Below are positions 38,087 through 47,781 of a stretch of 64,000 bases of DNA, piece after piece (position 1 is the stretch's first letter; the number at the start of each line of letters is the position of its first letter). Location: NCBI GenBank assembly GCA_026387935.1, contig JAPLKU010000021.1, forward strand, positions 62,001 through 126,000, read 5' to 3'. The stretch is from Gemmatimonadota bacterium. Lineage in GTDB: Bacteria; Gemmatimonadota; Gemmatimonadetes; Gemmatimonadales; Gemmatimonadaceae. Position numbers and translations under genes: made by a program. Under the pieces are notes generated by a model that was not told where the DNA came from, did not search any database, and saw only the letters and a list, made by a program, of their open reading frames with translations.

Positions 38087-38229
38087 AAAACAGCCCTCTT
38101 CTGTAATCGGGTATTAAGGTGCGCGCTCTTAGGGTTCATCCGTGGGTGTCCCCCCAGGAAAAGACGCCCCGCGGTGTTGCAGGTGTATTGCGCTGCCACC
38201 GTATACGATCACACTCAGGGAGAGAAGAT

Positions 38230-38460
38230 ATGAAGATCCGCAACGTTCTGACGCTGGCCGCCGCGCTCATGGTCGCTGGTTCCGCCGCCGTCGCTCAGGG
38301 CACGAAGGCCGCCCCGAAGGCCGCTGCTCCGGCAGCCGCCGCCGCTCCGGCAGCAGCCGCCGCTCCGGCAGCTGACACGACGAAGAAGATGGATAAGAAG
38401 GCCGACAAGAAGGGCGCAAAGAAGGACAGCACCAAGAAGGCTGCAAAGAAGCCTGCGTAA
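38230..38460 (+). CDS. Small secreted Ala/Lys-rich low-complexity protein
   Basis: GGGAGA RBS; MKIRNVLTLAAALMVAGSAAVAQ signal peptide; mature region A/P repeats then DKKADKKGAKKDSTKKAAKKPA. Confidence 0.75.
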   Translation: MKIRNVLTLAAALMVAGSAAVAQGTKAAPKAAAPAAAAAPAAAAAPAADTTKKMDKKADKKGAKKDSTKKAAKKPA

Positions 38461-38476
38461 CTAGTACGAACGACTC

Positions 38477-38512
38477 GCGCGGGTGCGGCGACGCGAGTCG
38501 CCGCACCCGCGC
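38477..38512 (+). terminator. Hairpin downstream of the Ala/Lys-rich gene
   Basis: Perfect 15-bp stem GCGCGGGTGCGGCGA / TCGCCGCACCCGCGC, 6-nt loop; weak U tract. Confidence 0.6.
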
Positions 38513-38524
38513 TGAGTTTCTACG

Positions 38525-39265
38525 ATGACTTTTCCCCGGTTCCCAGGCGTTGCGCGCATCGTGGCAGTTTCGTTGACCGCGGCCTTGCTCACGGGCCTGA
38601 CCGGTGCAGCGCCGGCCACTGCCGGGGAGGCCGTTGAAATACTGGCGGCACCACTCCCCATCACGACCATCGCTCCCACCCGTCCGGGAACGCGCGTCGT
38701 CGTGCTGATCAGCGGAGAAGCCGGGCGCACCGCTTTTGAATCGGCTCTGGGGCGTGAACTGGCCGACAGCGGCAGCGGCGTGATCATCCTCGACGCTAAA
38801 GTCTTTCTCAGCACCGCCAAATCTCCGGCGACAGCCGCGAGCGCGGTGGAAGAAGCCCTGCGTCGATATGCGCGCGTCTGGAACCGCGCACACATCGTGA
38901 TCGTTGGCTACTCCCGCGGCGCCGACATCGCGCCATTCATCGCCAACCGGCTCTCGGCCGACCTCAAGCCGCAGCTCGACGCGGTGATTCTTCTCGGCCC
39001 AGCCGGTCGCGCAAGTTTCGAACTGACCATCCGCGAAACCGTCACCAAGCGGCCGCGCACTACCGATTTGCCCGTGATGCCGGAACTCGAGCGCCTGCGC
39101 GGCACGAAGCTGCTCTGCGCCTACGGGCGTCAGGAGACGGGGGCGTTTTGCGCGCGCGTGGACTCTACGCTGATTCGCGTCATCGTGCGCGGCGGTGGCC
39201 ACACGCTGGCCCAGAGCGACGGCCAGTCCATCGCCAAGCTGATTTTCGAGCGCGTCGGACCGTAG
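38525..39265 (+). CDS. Secreted AcvB/VirJ-like alpha/beta-hydrolase-fold protein
   Basis: VVLISGEAG...HIVIVGYSRGADIAPFIANRL...VILLGPAG; signal peptide. Confidence 0.7.
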   Translation: MTFPRFPGVARIVAVSLTAALLTGLTGAAPATAGEAVEILAAPLPITTIAPTRPGTRVVVLISGEAGRTAFESALGRELADSGSGVIILDAKVFLSTAKSPATAASAVEEALRRYARVWNRAHIVIVGYSRGADIAPFIANRLSADLKPQLDAVILLGPAGRASFELTIRETVTKRPRTTDLPVMPELERLRGTKLLCAYGRQETGAFCARVDSTLIRVIVRGGGHTLAQSDGQSIAKLIFERVGP

Positions 39266-39303
39266 TCGGCAAGTGCGTCCGCTCGTCCGCCATTCTCGGC
39301 GGA

Positions 39304-40812
39304 CTACTGCAGCATCCGCTCGATCGAACGCACCAGCGGCGCAAACCCCAGGGCCTTGCCGCTCACCCGCATCGCCTGTTCATCGGCGAGTTCGCGCTGG
39401 CCATGCCCGAAGAGTTCGCCCACGATCCATGGGCCGGCGTTGGGATTGCGCCACCAGTCGTCGTTGAATCGCTCCGTGAGCGTTTCATCAAGCAATGCTT
39501 GCAGTTGCCAGGCCCGCAGGTAGCGCGCGGAATAAAAGCCGGGATCAACATCCACGAAGGCATCCGCGCGCTGATACCGGAACCCAGTCGCGCGCCAGAG
39601 CGTCTCCACGTACCACTCCGGCAGCGCGCCCCACGGCACCTTGCCGCCGTAGAGGTCCATCTCATAGATGAGCTTGCCGCAATAGCGCCGCAGAAAGTGC
39701 AGCTCTTCAAAGCCCGACGATCGAAGGAAGGCCGGAATATCGGCCGTATCGAGCCCGGTGTACCGCCGCAGCCAGCCCTCACTTTTGAGGCGGTGATCGA
39801 ACAGCATCGCGTACCCTTCGGTCACCGAGTTGTCGCCGAGCCAGCGATACTCAAAGGGCAACGACCGCTCGGCGTTGCCGAAATGCAGGGCGTGGCCAAG
39901 CTCGTGCAGCAGCGTCTGCCAGTCGTTCTGCCCCCCATGCGGCCGAATCACCAAGTGGACTTCCTCCGGAATCCGCACCGGCGAGCAAAACGCGCGCGAC
40001 CGCTTCCCGTCCCGATCGCCCGTGTCGTAGCGCACACGTCCCTCAGCGTCGGGACTCGCGCCCATCTCCGTCACCTGGCGGCGCACTTCGCGTTCCATCG
40101 CCTCAGCGGGAAATGCCCCGTCAAACTCGCGCGCGCGAAAGAGGGCCAGCGCATCGGCGCGCGTCGGCTCGGCGGTCGTGAGCGCGAGACGCTCCTTGAG
40201 AAACTTTGGTTTTACATCGTCCCACATGCCCTGGGTGTCGCGCAGAAATGTTTCACACTGTGCCCGCAGGTCGCTGAGGGAGAGCGCGGCCAGCGCTTCA
40301 AACGTCCCGATGTAGCTGGGCGCGATGCCGGCGGCTTCCACCAAGTCGCGCTCGCGCTGCAACCGCTCCTGCTTGAGCGGGGCCAGTTCTGCCGCGACCA
40401 ACTTCACGCGCGCATCGTCAAGCGCGCGGCGCTCGGCTGCGTTGGTCGAGTTCGAAATCGTGATGGCCACGCGCTGATAGGGCTCTGCCGTGCCATCGGG
40501 CAATGCGATGGACGCGCTCCCTTCCCACGTCAGCTCACGCTCCTCGATCGGGGCGAGCTCGCGACCCACTTGCGAGCCAACCAGCCAGTCGAGCAGGAGG
40601 CGTGCGGAACGATGGTCCTCGCTTCCAGGCGTGGCGCTGTCGTACGCCGACCGCACCTCCTCCATCGCCTCAGGGCCGTACGCGCCGGCGTGCCGGGCGT
40701 AGATCGGCTGCAAGTCGGCGCCTTTTTTCAGCCCGGCGTGCGCGGCGTGGTATTCACGCGACACGTCCTCGAGGAAGGCTTCACCGCGCGTTCGGATCTG
40801 GTCGAGAGACAT
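39304..40812 (-). CDS. M3-like zinc metallopeptidase
   Basis: LLHELGHALHFGNAERSLPFEYRWLGDNSVTEGYAMLF zinc-binding motif with downstream Glu. Confidence 0.75.
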   Translation of the reverse strand: MSLDQIRTRGEAFLEDVSREYHAAHAGLKKGADLQPIYARHAGAYGPEAMEEVRSAYDSATPGSEDHRSARLLLDWLVGSQVGRELAPIEERELTWEGSASIALPDGTAEPYQRVAITISNSTNAAERRALDDARVKLVAAELAPLKQERLQRERDLVEAAGIAPSYIGTFEALAALSLSDLRAQCETFLRDTQGMWDDVKPKFLKERLALTTAEPTRADALALFRAREFDGAFPAEAMEREVRRQVTEMGASPDAEGRVRYDTGDRDGKRSRAFCSPVRIPEEVHLVIRPHGGQNDWQTLLHELGHALHFGNAERSLPFEYRWLGDNSVTEGYAMLFDHRLKSEGWLRRYTGLDTADIPAFLRSSGFEELHFLRRYCGKLIYEMDLYGGKVPWGALPEWYVETLWRATGFRYQRADAFVDVDPGFYSARYLRAWQLQALLDETLTERFNDDWWRNPNAGPWIVGELFGHGQRELADEQAMRVSGKALGFAPLVRSIERMLQ

Positions 40813-40860
40813 CCCAGAATCTAGTCGCTCAGGGCATCGCTGAGCAGAACACTATGCTGG

Positions 40861-42387
40861 TCAGCCGCGCGCGACGCGAAGGACTTCGTCGACCGTGGTC
40901 ACCCCCTGCCGAACCAGGCGGATGCCGTCATCGAACAGGGTGCGCATCCCCTTGGCGATCGCCTGCTGCCGCAGTTCCTCGGAGCCACGGCGTTGCTGCA
41001 CTTCCTGGCGGAGTTCGGCGTCCATGACGAGCAACTCGTAGATGCCGGTGCGGCCGCGGTAGCCGGTGTCGCGGCACTCGGCGCACCCGGCACCCTTCCA
41101 GACTTGTTCAATCCCGAGCGCCTTGAGGTCGAGATGCTTGGCGGCGGTCTTGCTGGGCGCCGTTTCCACCCGGCAGTGCGGGCAGATGCGGCGCACGAGG
41201 CGCTGCGCCAGCACCGCGTCCACCGTGCTGGCGACGAGATAGGCGGCGACACCAAGGTCGAGCAGTCGCGTGAGCGCCGTCGGCGCGTCGTTGGTGTGCA
41301 ACGTCGAGAGTACGAGGTGACCCGTCAGCGCGGCCTGCGTGGCGATCTGGGCCGTTTCCGCGTCGCGGATTTCGCCGACGAGAATCACATCGGGGTCCTG
41401 GCGCAGCATCGCGCGCAGCGTATTCGCGAACGTGACCCCGACCTTTTCATTCACCGGCACCTGCGGAACGCCGGCGAGTTCGTACTCGACCGGATCTTCG
41501 ACCGTGAGAATCTTTTCCCGGCCGGTCTTGAGCAGCTCGACCGCCGCGTAGAGCGTCGTGGACTTGCCCGAGCCCGTTGGGCCCGTGCTCAACACAATGC
41601 CGTGTGGACGCGAAATGACATCCTTAAAGAGCTCCAAGGTGTCGGCCGCCATGCCAAGCCCGGTGAGCGAAATGCTGCCGGCCTGCTTGTCGAGCAAGCG
41701 CAGCACCACGCTCTCGCCTCGAAGGGTCGGGACCGTGGAGACGCGCACGTCCACCTGGCGATCCTGCAACCGCAAACGAATGCGGCCGTCCTGCGGCATG
41801 CGCCGTTCGGCGATATCGAGCTCGGCCATGATCTTGATGCGGCTCACGATCGCGGCCGCCAGGTGCGGCGGCGGCGACGGCGCAGCCTGCAGCACACCGT
41901 CCACGCGGTATCGGACGCGCAGCTCATGTTGGTAACCCTCGAGATGCACGTCAGACGCGCGCGCGTCGAGCGCCTCGATGAGCAGCAGGTTCACGAGGCG
42001 CACCACCGGCGCTTCGTTGGCGAGGTGCAGCAGATCGTCGAGTGGAATCTCGTCGTCGTTGCCGTTCGCCCGCTCGCCGGCCAAACCGGCAATCACGCCC
42101 TCGGCCGTCACTTCATCCTGCGCGTACACGCGCCGGATCGCGCTGCGGACATCGTGTTCGGTGTGCGACTCCACCTGCACCGACGCGCCGAACATCAGGG
42201 CAAGATCGTCGAGCGCGAGCGGATCGACCGCGTCGAGCCAAGTCCCCACGCGCAAGGCGTTTCCCGTTAACTGCAACGGGAGCACGCCATGCTGCTCGAG
42301 CCAATCGGCTGACAGCGCCCGTGACAGGCGCTGCACGCCGGCGAGCTCGGTCAGCTCGTCGAGACGGGCGGCGTCACTCGTGGCCAC
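40861..42387 (-). CDS. gspE: Type II secretion ATPase GspE
   Basis: GTG start overlaps gspD stop; LSTGPTGSGKSTTLYAAVELL, RQDPDVILVGEIRDAETAQIA, CPHC...CAEC zinc motif. Confidence 0.95.
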   Translation of the reverse strand: MATSDAARLDELTELAGVQRLSRALSADWLEQHGVLPLQLTGNALRVGTWLDAVDPLALDDLALMFGASVQVESHTEHDVRSAIRRVYAQDEVTAEGVIAGLAGERANGNDDEIPLDDLLHLANEAPVVRLVNLLLIEALDARASDVHLEGYQHELRVRYRVDGVLQAAPSPPPHLAAAIVSRIKIMAELDIAERRMPQDGRIRLRLQDRQVDVRVSTVPTLRGESVVLRLLDKQAGSISLTGLGMAADTLELFKDVISRPHGIVLSTGPTGSGKSTTLYAAVELLKTGREKILTVEDPVEYELAGVPQVPVNEKVGVTFANTLRAMLRQDPDVILVGEIRDAETAQIATQAALTGHLVLSTLHTNDAPTALTRLLDLGVAAYLVASTVDAVLAQRLVRRICPHCRVETAPSKTAAKHLDLKALGIEQVWKGAGCAECRDTGYRGRTGIYELLVMDAELRQEVQQRRGSEELRQQAIAKGMRTLFDDGIRLVRQGVTTVDEVLRVARG

Positions 42388-42388
42388 G

Positions 42389-44239
42389 CTACTTCGCCGC
42401 TCCGGGCGGACGGCGGCGCAACGTGTCGGCTGGCGAGCGCTTGAGCGAATCCTCAGGCGTGATGCGCGGCTTGAGCGGCATCTCCTTGAGGAGTTCCGTG
42501 CTGCCTTCAAGCGAGTTGCGGAAGCGCTCGATGTCCTCATCCGACGAAATGATGTGCGGCGTCAGGAAGAGGAACAATTCGTTCGTCGTCGTCGTCTTGG
42601 TCGTGTTGCCGAAGAGGTACTGGCCGATGAACGGAATCTTTGAGAGAATCGGCACGCCCGACGTCGACTTGGTCTGGTTGTTGCCGGCAAGACCGCCAAT
42701 CACCGTCGTCTGTCCGTCGCGAAGGAAGATTTGCGTCGTAGCCTGCCGTTTGGAGATGACCGGCGCGCTGAACTGAATTTCGTTCGTCGCGGCGTCGTTG
42801 GTCTGGTCCACGGCCATATTCACATAGCCGTCGGCGTTGATCGTTGGCGTAATCGTGAGCGTCGTGCCCACCGGGATGTACTGGATCGTCTGCACCGTTG
42901 TCGGCACCGTACCGGTCGTCACGCTCTGGTTCACCTGAACGAACGGCCGCTGCTCGCCAACGTTGAGCACCGCCTGCTTGTTGTTCTGCGCGATGATCAC
43001 CGGCATCGAGAGGACCTTCACATCACCACGCGACTGCAGCGCGTTGAGCGCCGCGGCATAGTTGATAGAGCCGTTGCCGCTCGTGAGTTTGAAAATGAAA
43101 TCGCGCGCGCTCGGATTCCCCGCCAGGAAGCCGACGGTGTCGCGGGCATCGGCCGTCGCGCCCTTCTTCGTCGCGGCGCCACCCAAGCCGACATTGAGGT
43201 CGGTCGATCGTGACACTTCCGCGATCGTGACCTCGATGAGCACCTGCAGCGGGCGCAGGTCGATACCGGTCATCAGACCCTGAATCAGCTGGAAGTCGGG
43301 CAGCGTCGACCGAATGAGCAGCGAGTTGGTTGCCTCGTCAGCAACGATTCGGATCTGCGCCGAAGCGTTCGACAGCGTTCCAACGCCGCCCTGAACACCG
43401 AGGGCGTTGCCAATGAGCCCTTGCACGAGTGCATTCTGGGCCCCGCGTCCGCCACCACCGAAACCACCCAGTGCGGCAGCGGCTCCGCCCCCCCCACCGC
43501 CGCCAGCGCCTCCACCGCCACGTCCACCGCCGCCACCGCCGCCGCCACCGGCCGCACCGCCGCCCGCAGCCCCACCGGCGGCGCCGCCAGCAGCGCCGCC
43601 GCGGCCACCACCAGCGCCGCCGGGTGCTGTGAAGTTCAGCCCGCCACCCTGTGCACCAAACGCGTTGCCATTCTGCACGCCGAGCAGGTTCATCAGCACC
43701 GGGGCCACGGTCACGGCGCTCGCGTGCTTCAGCCGATAGGTGTACAGCTTGAGTTCAACCGCCGCCTGCTGCTGTTGCTGCACCGCCGCCTGCGCGCGCT
43801 GCTGAGCCGTCTGCTGCGCCGCTGGGGCGGCACTCGGATCGCCCTCGAGCCGGATCAGCGCACCTTGCGTGGTGAACTTCACCCCGCTCGCTTCGGAGAG
43901 CCCGCGAATCATCGCGACCAGCGTATCGTGCGTGAATCCACGCGCCATGCGCACGGTCACCCGCTGCGACGGAATGTTGGTCATCGTGACGTTCAGGTTT
44001 CCCGCCTCCGACAGCGCACTGAGCACCACCTGAAGTTCCTGATTCTGAAAGTCGAGCGCGAAGGCACCCTGCTGCTTGATGGTGTCCACCTTGACGGCGC
44101 CGACTGCCGGCTTGGCCGGTGGTCGCGCCGGCGGAGCACTGCGCTGCGCCACCAGTAGCGATGCCAGTGGCGATGGCAACGCCGGTGCAAGGAGCGCCAT
44201 AGCGATGGGCGCGATGAGGAACAGACGGAAGGACTTCAT
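42389..44239 (-). CDS. gspD: Type II secretion secretin GspD with very Gly-rich insert
   Basis: N domains plus secretin domain: VPTTVQTIQYIPVGTTLTITPTINADGYVNM, TQIFLRDGQTTVIGGLAGN, VPILSKIPFIGQYLFG. Confidence 0.95.
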   Translation of the reverse strand: MKSFRLFLIAPIAMALLAPALPSPLASLLVAQRSAPPARPPAKPAVGAVKVDTIKQQGAFALDFQNQELQVVLSALSEAGNLNVTMTNIPSQRVTVRMARGFTHDTLVAMIRGLSEASGVKFTTQGALIRLEGDPSAAPAAQQTAQQRAQAAVQQQQQAAVELKLYTYRLKHASAVTVAPVLMNLLGVQNGNAFGAQGGGLNFTAPGGAGGGRGGAAGGAAGGAAGGGAAGGGGGGGGGRGGGGAGGGGGGGAAAALGGFGGGGRGAQNALVQGLIGNALGVQGGVGTLSNASAQIRIVADEATNSLLIRSTLPDFQLIQGLMTGIDLRPLQVLIEVTIAEVSRSTDLNVGLGGAATKKGATADARDTVGFLAGNPSARDFIFKLTSGNGSINYAAALNALQSRGDVKVLSMPVIIAQNNKQAVLNVGEQRPFVQVNQSVTTGTVPTTVQTIQYIPVGTTLTITPTINADGYVNMAVDQTNDAATNEIQFSAPVISKRQATTQIFLRDGQTTVIGGLAGNNQTKSTSGVPILSKIPFIGQYLFGNTTKTTTTNELFLFLTPHIISSDEDIERFRNSLEGSTELLKEMPLKPRITPEDSLKRSPADTLRRRPPGAAK

Positions 44240-44247
44240 GGGATCAC

Positions 44248-44760
44248 TCAGGGTACTGGTTTGCTTGCGTCAACCGAAAACCGCTCTCCATCTGCCGCTC
44301 GGAACGCGACCCGTCCGCGTTCGATCGAAACGACGACAAACTCTCCAACCTTCGAGCCGACCCGCACGATCGTGGACTGGCCGCCGGGGAGCTGCGCGGT
44401 GCCAAAGCTTTCGCCATTGAGCGAGATCGCTGTGCCAAGCACCACCGGACGCGCAGCGGGTTGCCGCGCAACCGCAACGGCTTCACCTGGCAGCCGGTAC
44501 CGTTTCGCCGGCGCTTGGCGATCGTCGGCAAATACATCGTGTGCCACCGCCGCGGCGAGATCGGCCGCCGGCGTGGCCGCCGGAAACCGCAACGCCGAAT
44601 CCGGAATCGACACTGATGGTGGTGCGGCCTCCACGCCCTGCACCCGCACCGCACCAACCATGGTGGCGACCAGCACCACCACGGCAGCGGCCGTCACGCC
44701 CGCTGCGGCGCGGAAGAATCGGTCGCGCATCATCTCGCGGTTCAGCATGGAGGCGCTCAT
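44248..44760 (-). CDS. GspC-like T2SS inner-membrane/periplasmic protein
   Basis: One N-terminal TM, PVVLGTAISLNGESFGTAQLPGGQSTIVRVGSKVGEFVVVSIERGRV; position between gspD and gspM-like gene. Confidence 0.65.
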   Translation of the reverse strand: MSASMLNREMMRDRFFRAAAGVTAAAVVVLVATMVGAVRVQGVEAAPPSVSIPDSALRFPAATPAADLAAAVAHDVFADDRQAPAKRYRLPGEAVAVARQPAARPVVLGTAISLNGESFGTAQLPGGQSTIVRVGSKVGEFVVVSIERGRVAFRAADGERFSVDASKPVP

Positions 44761-45434
44761 GGTCCGCGCTTCCCGCCGGTTGACGGCAACACGGGTAACG
44801 CCGGCTTCGGCGCGACGGCCGCGACCGGCATCGGCAGTGCGTAGCCGACAACGGTCGCGCTGACCGAGAGTGTTTCCCGATCGTCCTCGCCTGCGCGCAA
44901 CGTTTTCGCCACATCGAGCCGCTCGATCACGACGATCTTGTCGCCGCGCTCAATCGCGTCGAGAAAATCGAGCACGCCCTGAAAATCCGATTCCGCACGA
45001 AGCTCGACGCGCAGGGGACGCAGTCCATCCGTATTTGCCGTGGGGGCGACGGGTGCGCGCCCAACGAGATTCGACGGCGCGGCGCGCGTAGCCGCGCTGG
45101 CAAGCCAGACATGGCTCTTCCGTGCGACTTCTCCGAGATACGTCACGAGGGTCGCGCCAGCAGCCACGTCGTTCGGTCCCACAAAGACGCGCCCGGCGGC
45201 GACGGCCACCGCCGAGTCGGCGATCTGCTTGCGTTCCGGGTTTCGCTTGGCGCCGTTAATCGCCGATTGCTCACGCGCAAACGCGTCACGCTCGGAGACG
45301 ATCCGCTCATTGAGGTCGGCGAGCGAAGCGCGCATCGGCCGCGCCACCCAGATCCAACCGAACGACGGGACCAGCACGGCGAGCGCAAGCAGCAGGGCGC
45401 GACGGTCACGCGCATTCAGCGTTGGCATCTTCAT
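44757..45434 (-). CDS. GspM/PilO-like T2SS assembly protein
   Basis: N-terminal TM (RALLLALAVLVPSFGWIW), coiled coil, PilO-like ferredoxin fold region; operon position. Confidence 0.65.
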   Translation of the reverse strand: MKMPTLNARDRRALLLALAVLVPSFGWIWVARPMRASLADLNERIVSERDAFAREQSAINGAKRNPERKQIADSAVAVAAGRVFVGPNDVAAGATLVTYLGEVARKSHVWLASAATRAAPSNLVGRAPVAPTANTDGLRPLRVELRAESDFQGVLDFLDAIERGDKIVVIERLDVAKTLRAGEDDRETLSVSATVVGYALPMPVAAVAPKPALPVLPSTGGKRGP

Positions 45435-46801
45435 CGCTTGGCCCCGGCCAGCACCGCGCCGAGCGAAAAGTGCTCGAGCGGCTCTTCCCCTTCGACGGCT
45501 TCGCGGCGCACCGGCGCTGTGGCCCGCACCGATGCCACTCCGGGAATGCGCGCGACCGCGTCAAACACCGGCGCCGCACGAATCGCGACGCCATCAATAA
45601 ACACCGAATCGCCGCGGGCGCGAACGGCCGTGAGCGACGCGTCAATCGGCAGATACGCCGCAAGATCGGCCAGCACCGCCGACCATCGCCGGGCTGATCG
45701 CGACGTGCCAGCGAGCGACGCCACCTGACGGTACGCGGCATCCACGGACGAACGGCCGACGAGCGTCGCTTCCACCTGCGTCCGCACGCCGGCACGCGAC
45801 GTCTGGACATGCGCCAGTTCGCGTTTTACTCCCATGTAGTGGACGACGGCAGCCAGAAGCAGCGTCGCCGCTGCTGCGCCAAGTGCCCACCACGCGTTGC
45901 GCTTCACCCTGGCGCGGTCACGCTCCACCGACGCATCACTCCGGAACTCGAGCCCGTCCGCGTCGCCGGCAAACCGCGCGGCCAGCGCATCAGGGTGCTC
46001 GGCGAGCGTGGTCCATTTCGGTTCCGGCGAGAGCACGCGCAGCCCGGCGGCCGTCAGCGCGTTGATCATATCATGCGCAGCGGCGTTCGGTCCAGCCACT
46101 CCCACACGCGCCGAACCGCGGTCGCCGCCGTCGGCGATGAGTTTCGCCATCTGCACCGCATCGCCGGCACCCCGAAAGCGCCGTACCCCATCCAACCGGC
46201 CATGCGAAAGCGTCAGCAGATCGGCGCGACCATCGCGCGCAATGACGAAATACCCCGCGCCGCGCGCAAACACCGGCCACAGCGCCACCGCAGCTGCCGC
46301 CCACGCCGATTCCGCCGGGACAACTGAACGCAGTTCGCATCCCGCAGCGATTGATGCCGCGTGCACGGCCTGCGTCAGCAACTGGGCCGCTGACGACGCA
46401 AGCGTCGCGCTTGGGGCTGACGGCGCACTGCCGTTCTTCCCGGCGCCAGTCGCCGTACTGGTCACCACCTGCGCACCGCGTGCCGCCACGAAGTAGCGGC
46501 CGGCGTTTCGCGCGAGAAAACGATTGCGGTCGTCTTCCGAAAGCGGCGGAAGCGCAATTGCGCGTGTCTCGGCGAGCGGCGGCATCAACACAATCACCAA
46601 CTCCGGCTTCTCCATTCCCGACGCGCGCGCGGCGTCTGCGAACGCCGTACCCAGCAGTTCACGCGACCCGTTGGCCCCATCATTCAGCGCCAACTCCCGC
46701 TGCCACACAGTCGCCACGGCAGCCGAGGCCGCCGTCACCGATAGCGGGGTCAGCGAAATCCCCAGCACGCCCGCCGACGATGACTTGTGACTCATCGCCA
46801 T
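45431..46801 (-). CDS. GspL/PilM-PilN-like T2SS protein
   Basis: Actin-like N-terminal half, TM (AWWALGAAAATLLLAAVVHYMG) and PilN-like C-terminus; operon position. Confidence 0.65.
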   Translation of the reverse strand: MAMSHKSSSAGVLGISLTPLSVTAASAAVATVWQRELALNDGANGSRELLGTAFADAARASGMEKPELVIVLMPPLAETRAIALPPLSEDDRNRFLARNAGRYFVAARGAQVVTSTATGAGKNGSAPSAPSATLASSAAQLLTQAVHAASIAAGCELRSVVPAESAWAAAAVALWPVFARGAGYFVIARDGRADLLTLSHGRLDGVRRFRGAGDAVQMAKLIADGGDRGSARVGVAGPNAAAHDMINALTAAGLRVLSPEPKWTTLAEHPDALAARFAGDADGLEFRSDASVERDRARVKRNAWWALGAAAATLLLAAVVHYMGVKRELAHVQTSRAGVRTQVEATLVGRSSVDAAYRQVASLAGTSRSARRWSAVLADLAAYLPIDASLTAVRARGDSVFIDGVAIRAAPVFDAVARIPGVASVRATAPVRREAVEGEEPLEHFSLGAVLAGAKR

Positions 46802-47781
46802 TCCTCCGCAGCCACACCGGCCGCTGGAGCGCCATTTACCTGGCTCCGCTGGACGAGTACGCGCAACCGCACCGGCTTCGCCGATGGACTCGCGTAGGCC
46901 ATCAGCGTGACTTCGATCTGCGTCGTGAGCACGCCAGCCCGCGCCGAAATCGCCTGCTGTGCCTGCTGACTTTGCGCGGTCTGTGCGTTCTGCACGCCGC
47001 GCCCGGCGCCGGCGCGCGGTTGCGGCATCACGTCCGCGACGCTCGCGATGCGTCCACCGCGCGCACGCGTCGCCTGAATTCGCGCAATGATTTCGTCAGT
47101 CATGTTCGGCAGCACACGCAACACCGGAACCGGCGCGGTGTTGAGATTGACCTGTGCGCTCCCCAGCGTCGTGAGATACGGGCTGACGGCGGCATAGATG
47201 TCCTGCGTCATCCCCTTCACGTCTAGGAGCTCCTCGAGGTCACGAAAGTTCTGGTTGGTCGGCAACCGCAGGAGCTTTGCCTTGAGGTAATCATCGCGCT
47301 CACCGCCGCGTGCACGCGCGATGTCGTCCGGGTCCCGCCAGTCCATGATGGCCTGGGCGAGCTGATCTGCCACCACGAAGTCGTTAAGCACATTGGAGAA
47401 CAGCGTACGGAACTCAGACTCCGAAAGCGTGTTGACGTTAAGCCGGGTGCCGAGGTCAACCGCGCGGATATCCACGCGCATGCTGTCCACGAGCATGGAG
47501 CCGGAGTAACTCGAGTCGACGCCCAGCCATGGGTCGGCCGCGCGCGCGCTGCCAATTGCACCGGCGGTGGACGTGGGCCCGGCCCGGAGCGCAGCCTCGA
47601 GTCGTGCGCGGGTCGTGGCAAACGCCCCAAGCGCCCCGGCCGACGCGTGCGCCCGATCGGCGGCCGCGATGCCCACCTGCCGGCGCTCACGGCCGACCAA
47701 CGAGAACTCTACCGCCACCACGGTAATGCCAACAACGAGCCAGAGCGCAGCCAGCATGGCAACGCCACGACGGTTCCTCAT
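46792..47781 (-). CDS. gspK: Type II secretion minor pseudopilin GspK
   Basis: RNRRGVAMLAALWLVVGITVVAVEFS; MDWRDPDD, ELLDVKGMTQDIYAAVSPYLTT, VNLNTAPVPVLRVLP. Confidence 0.88.
   Translation of the reverse strand: MRNRRGVAMLAALWLVVGITVVAVEFSLVGRERRQVGIAAADRAHASAGALGAFATTRARLEAALRAGPTSTAGAIGSARAADPWLGVDSSYSGSMLVDSMRVDIRAVDLGTRLNVNTLSESEFRTLFSNVLNDFVVADQLAQAIMDWRDPDDIARARGGERDDYLKAKLLRLPTNQNFRDLEELLDVKGMTQDIYAAVSPYLTTLGSAQVNLNTAPVPVLRVLPNMTDEIIARIQATRARGGRIASVADVMPQPRAGAGRGVQNAQTAQSQQAQQAISARAGVLTTQIEVTLMAYASPSAKPVRLRVLVQRSQVNGAPAAGVAAEEWR

Noticed and set aside
39285-39304. GTCCGCC/GGCGGAC hairpin between convergent genes
   Set aside because: Only a 7-bp stem with no U tract; possible weak bidirectional terminator but not supportable.
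43407-43739. Pro-rich and His-rich ORFs (43407-43739, 43429-43632)
   Set aside because: Antisense translations of the Gly-rich insert in gspD; an artefact of low-complexity GC repeat.
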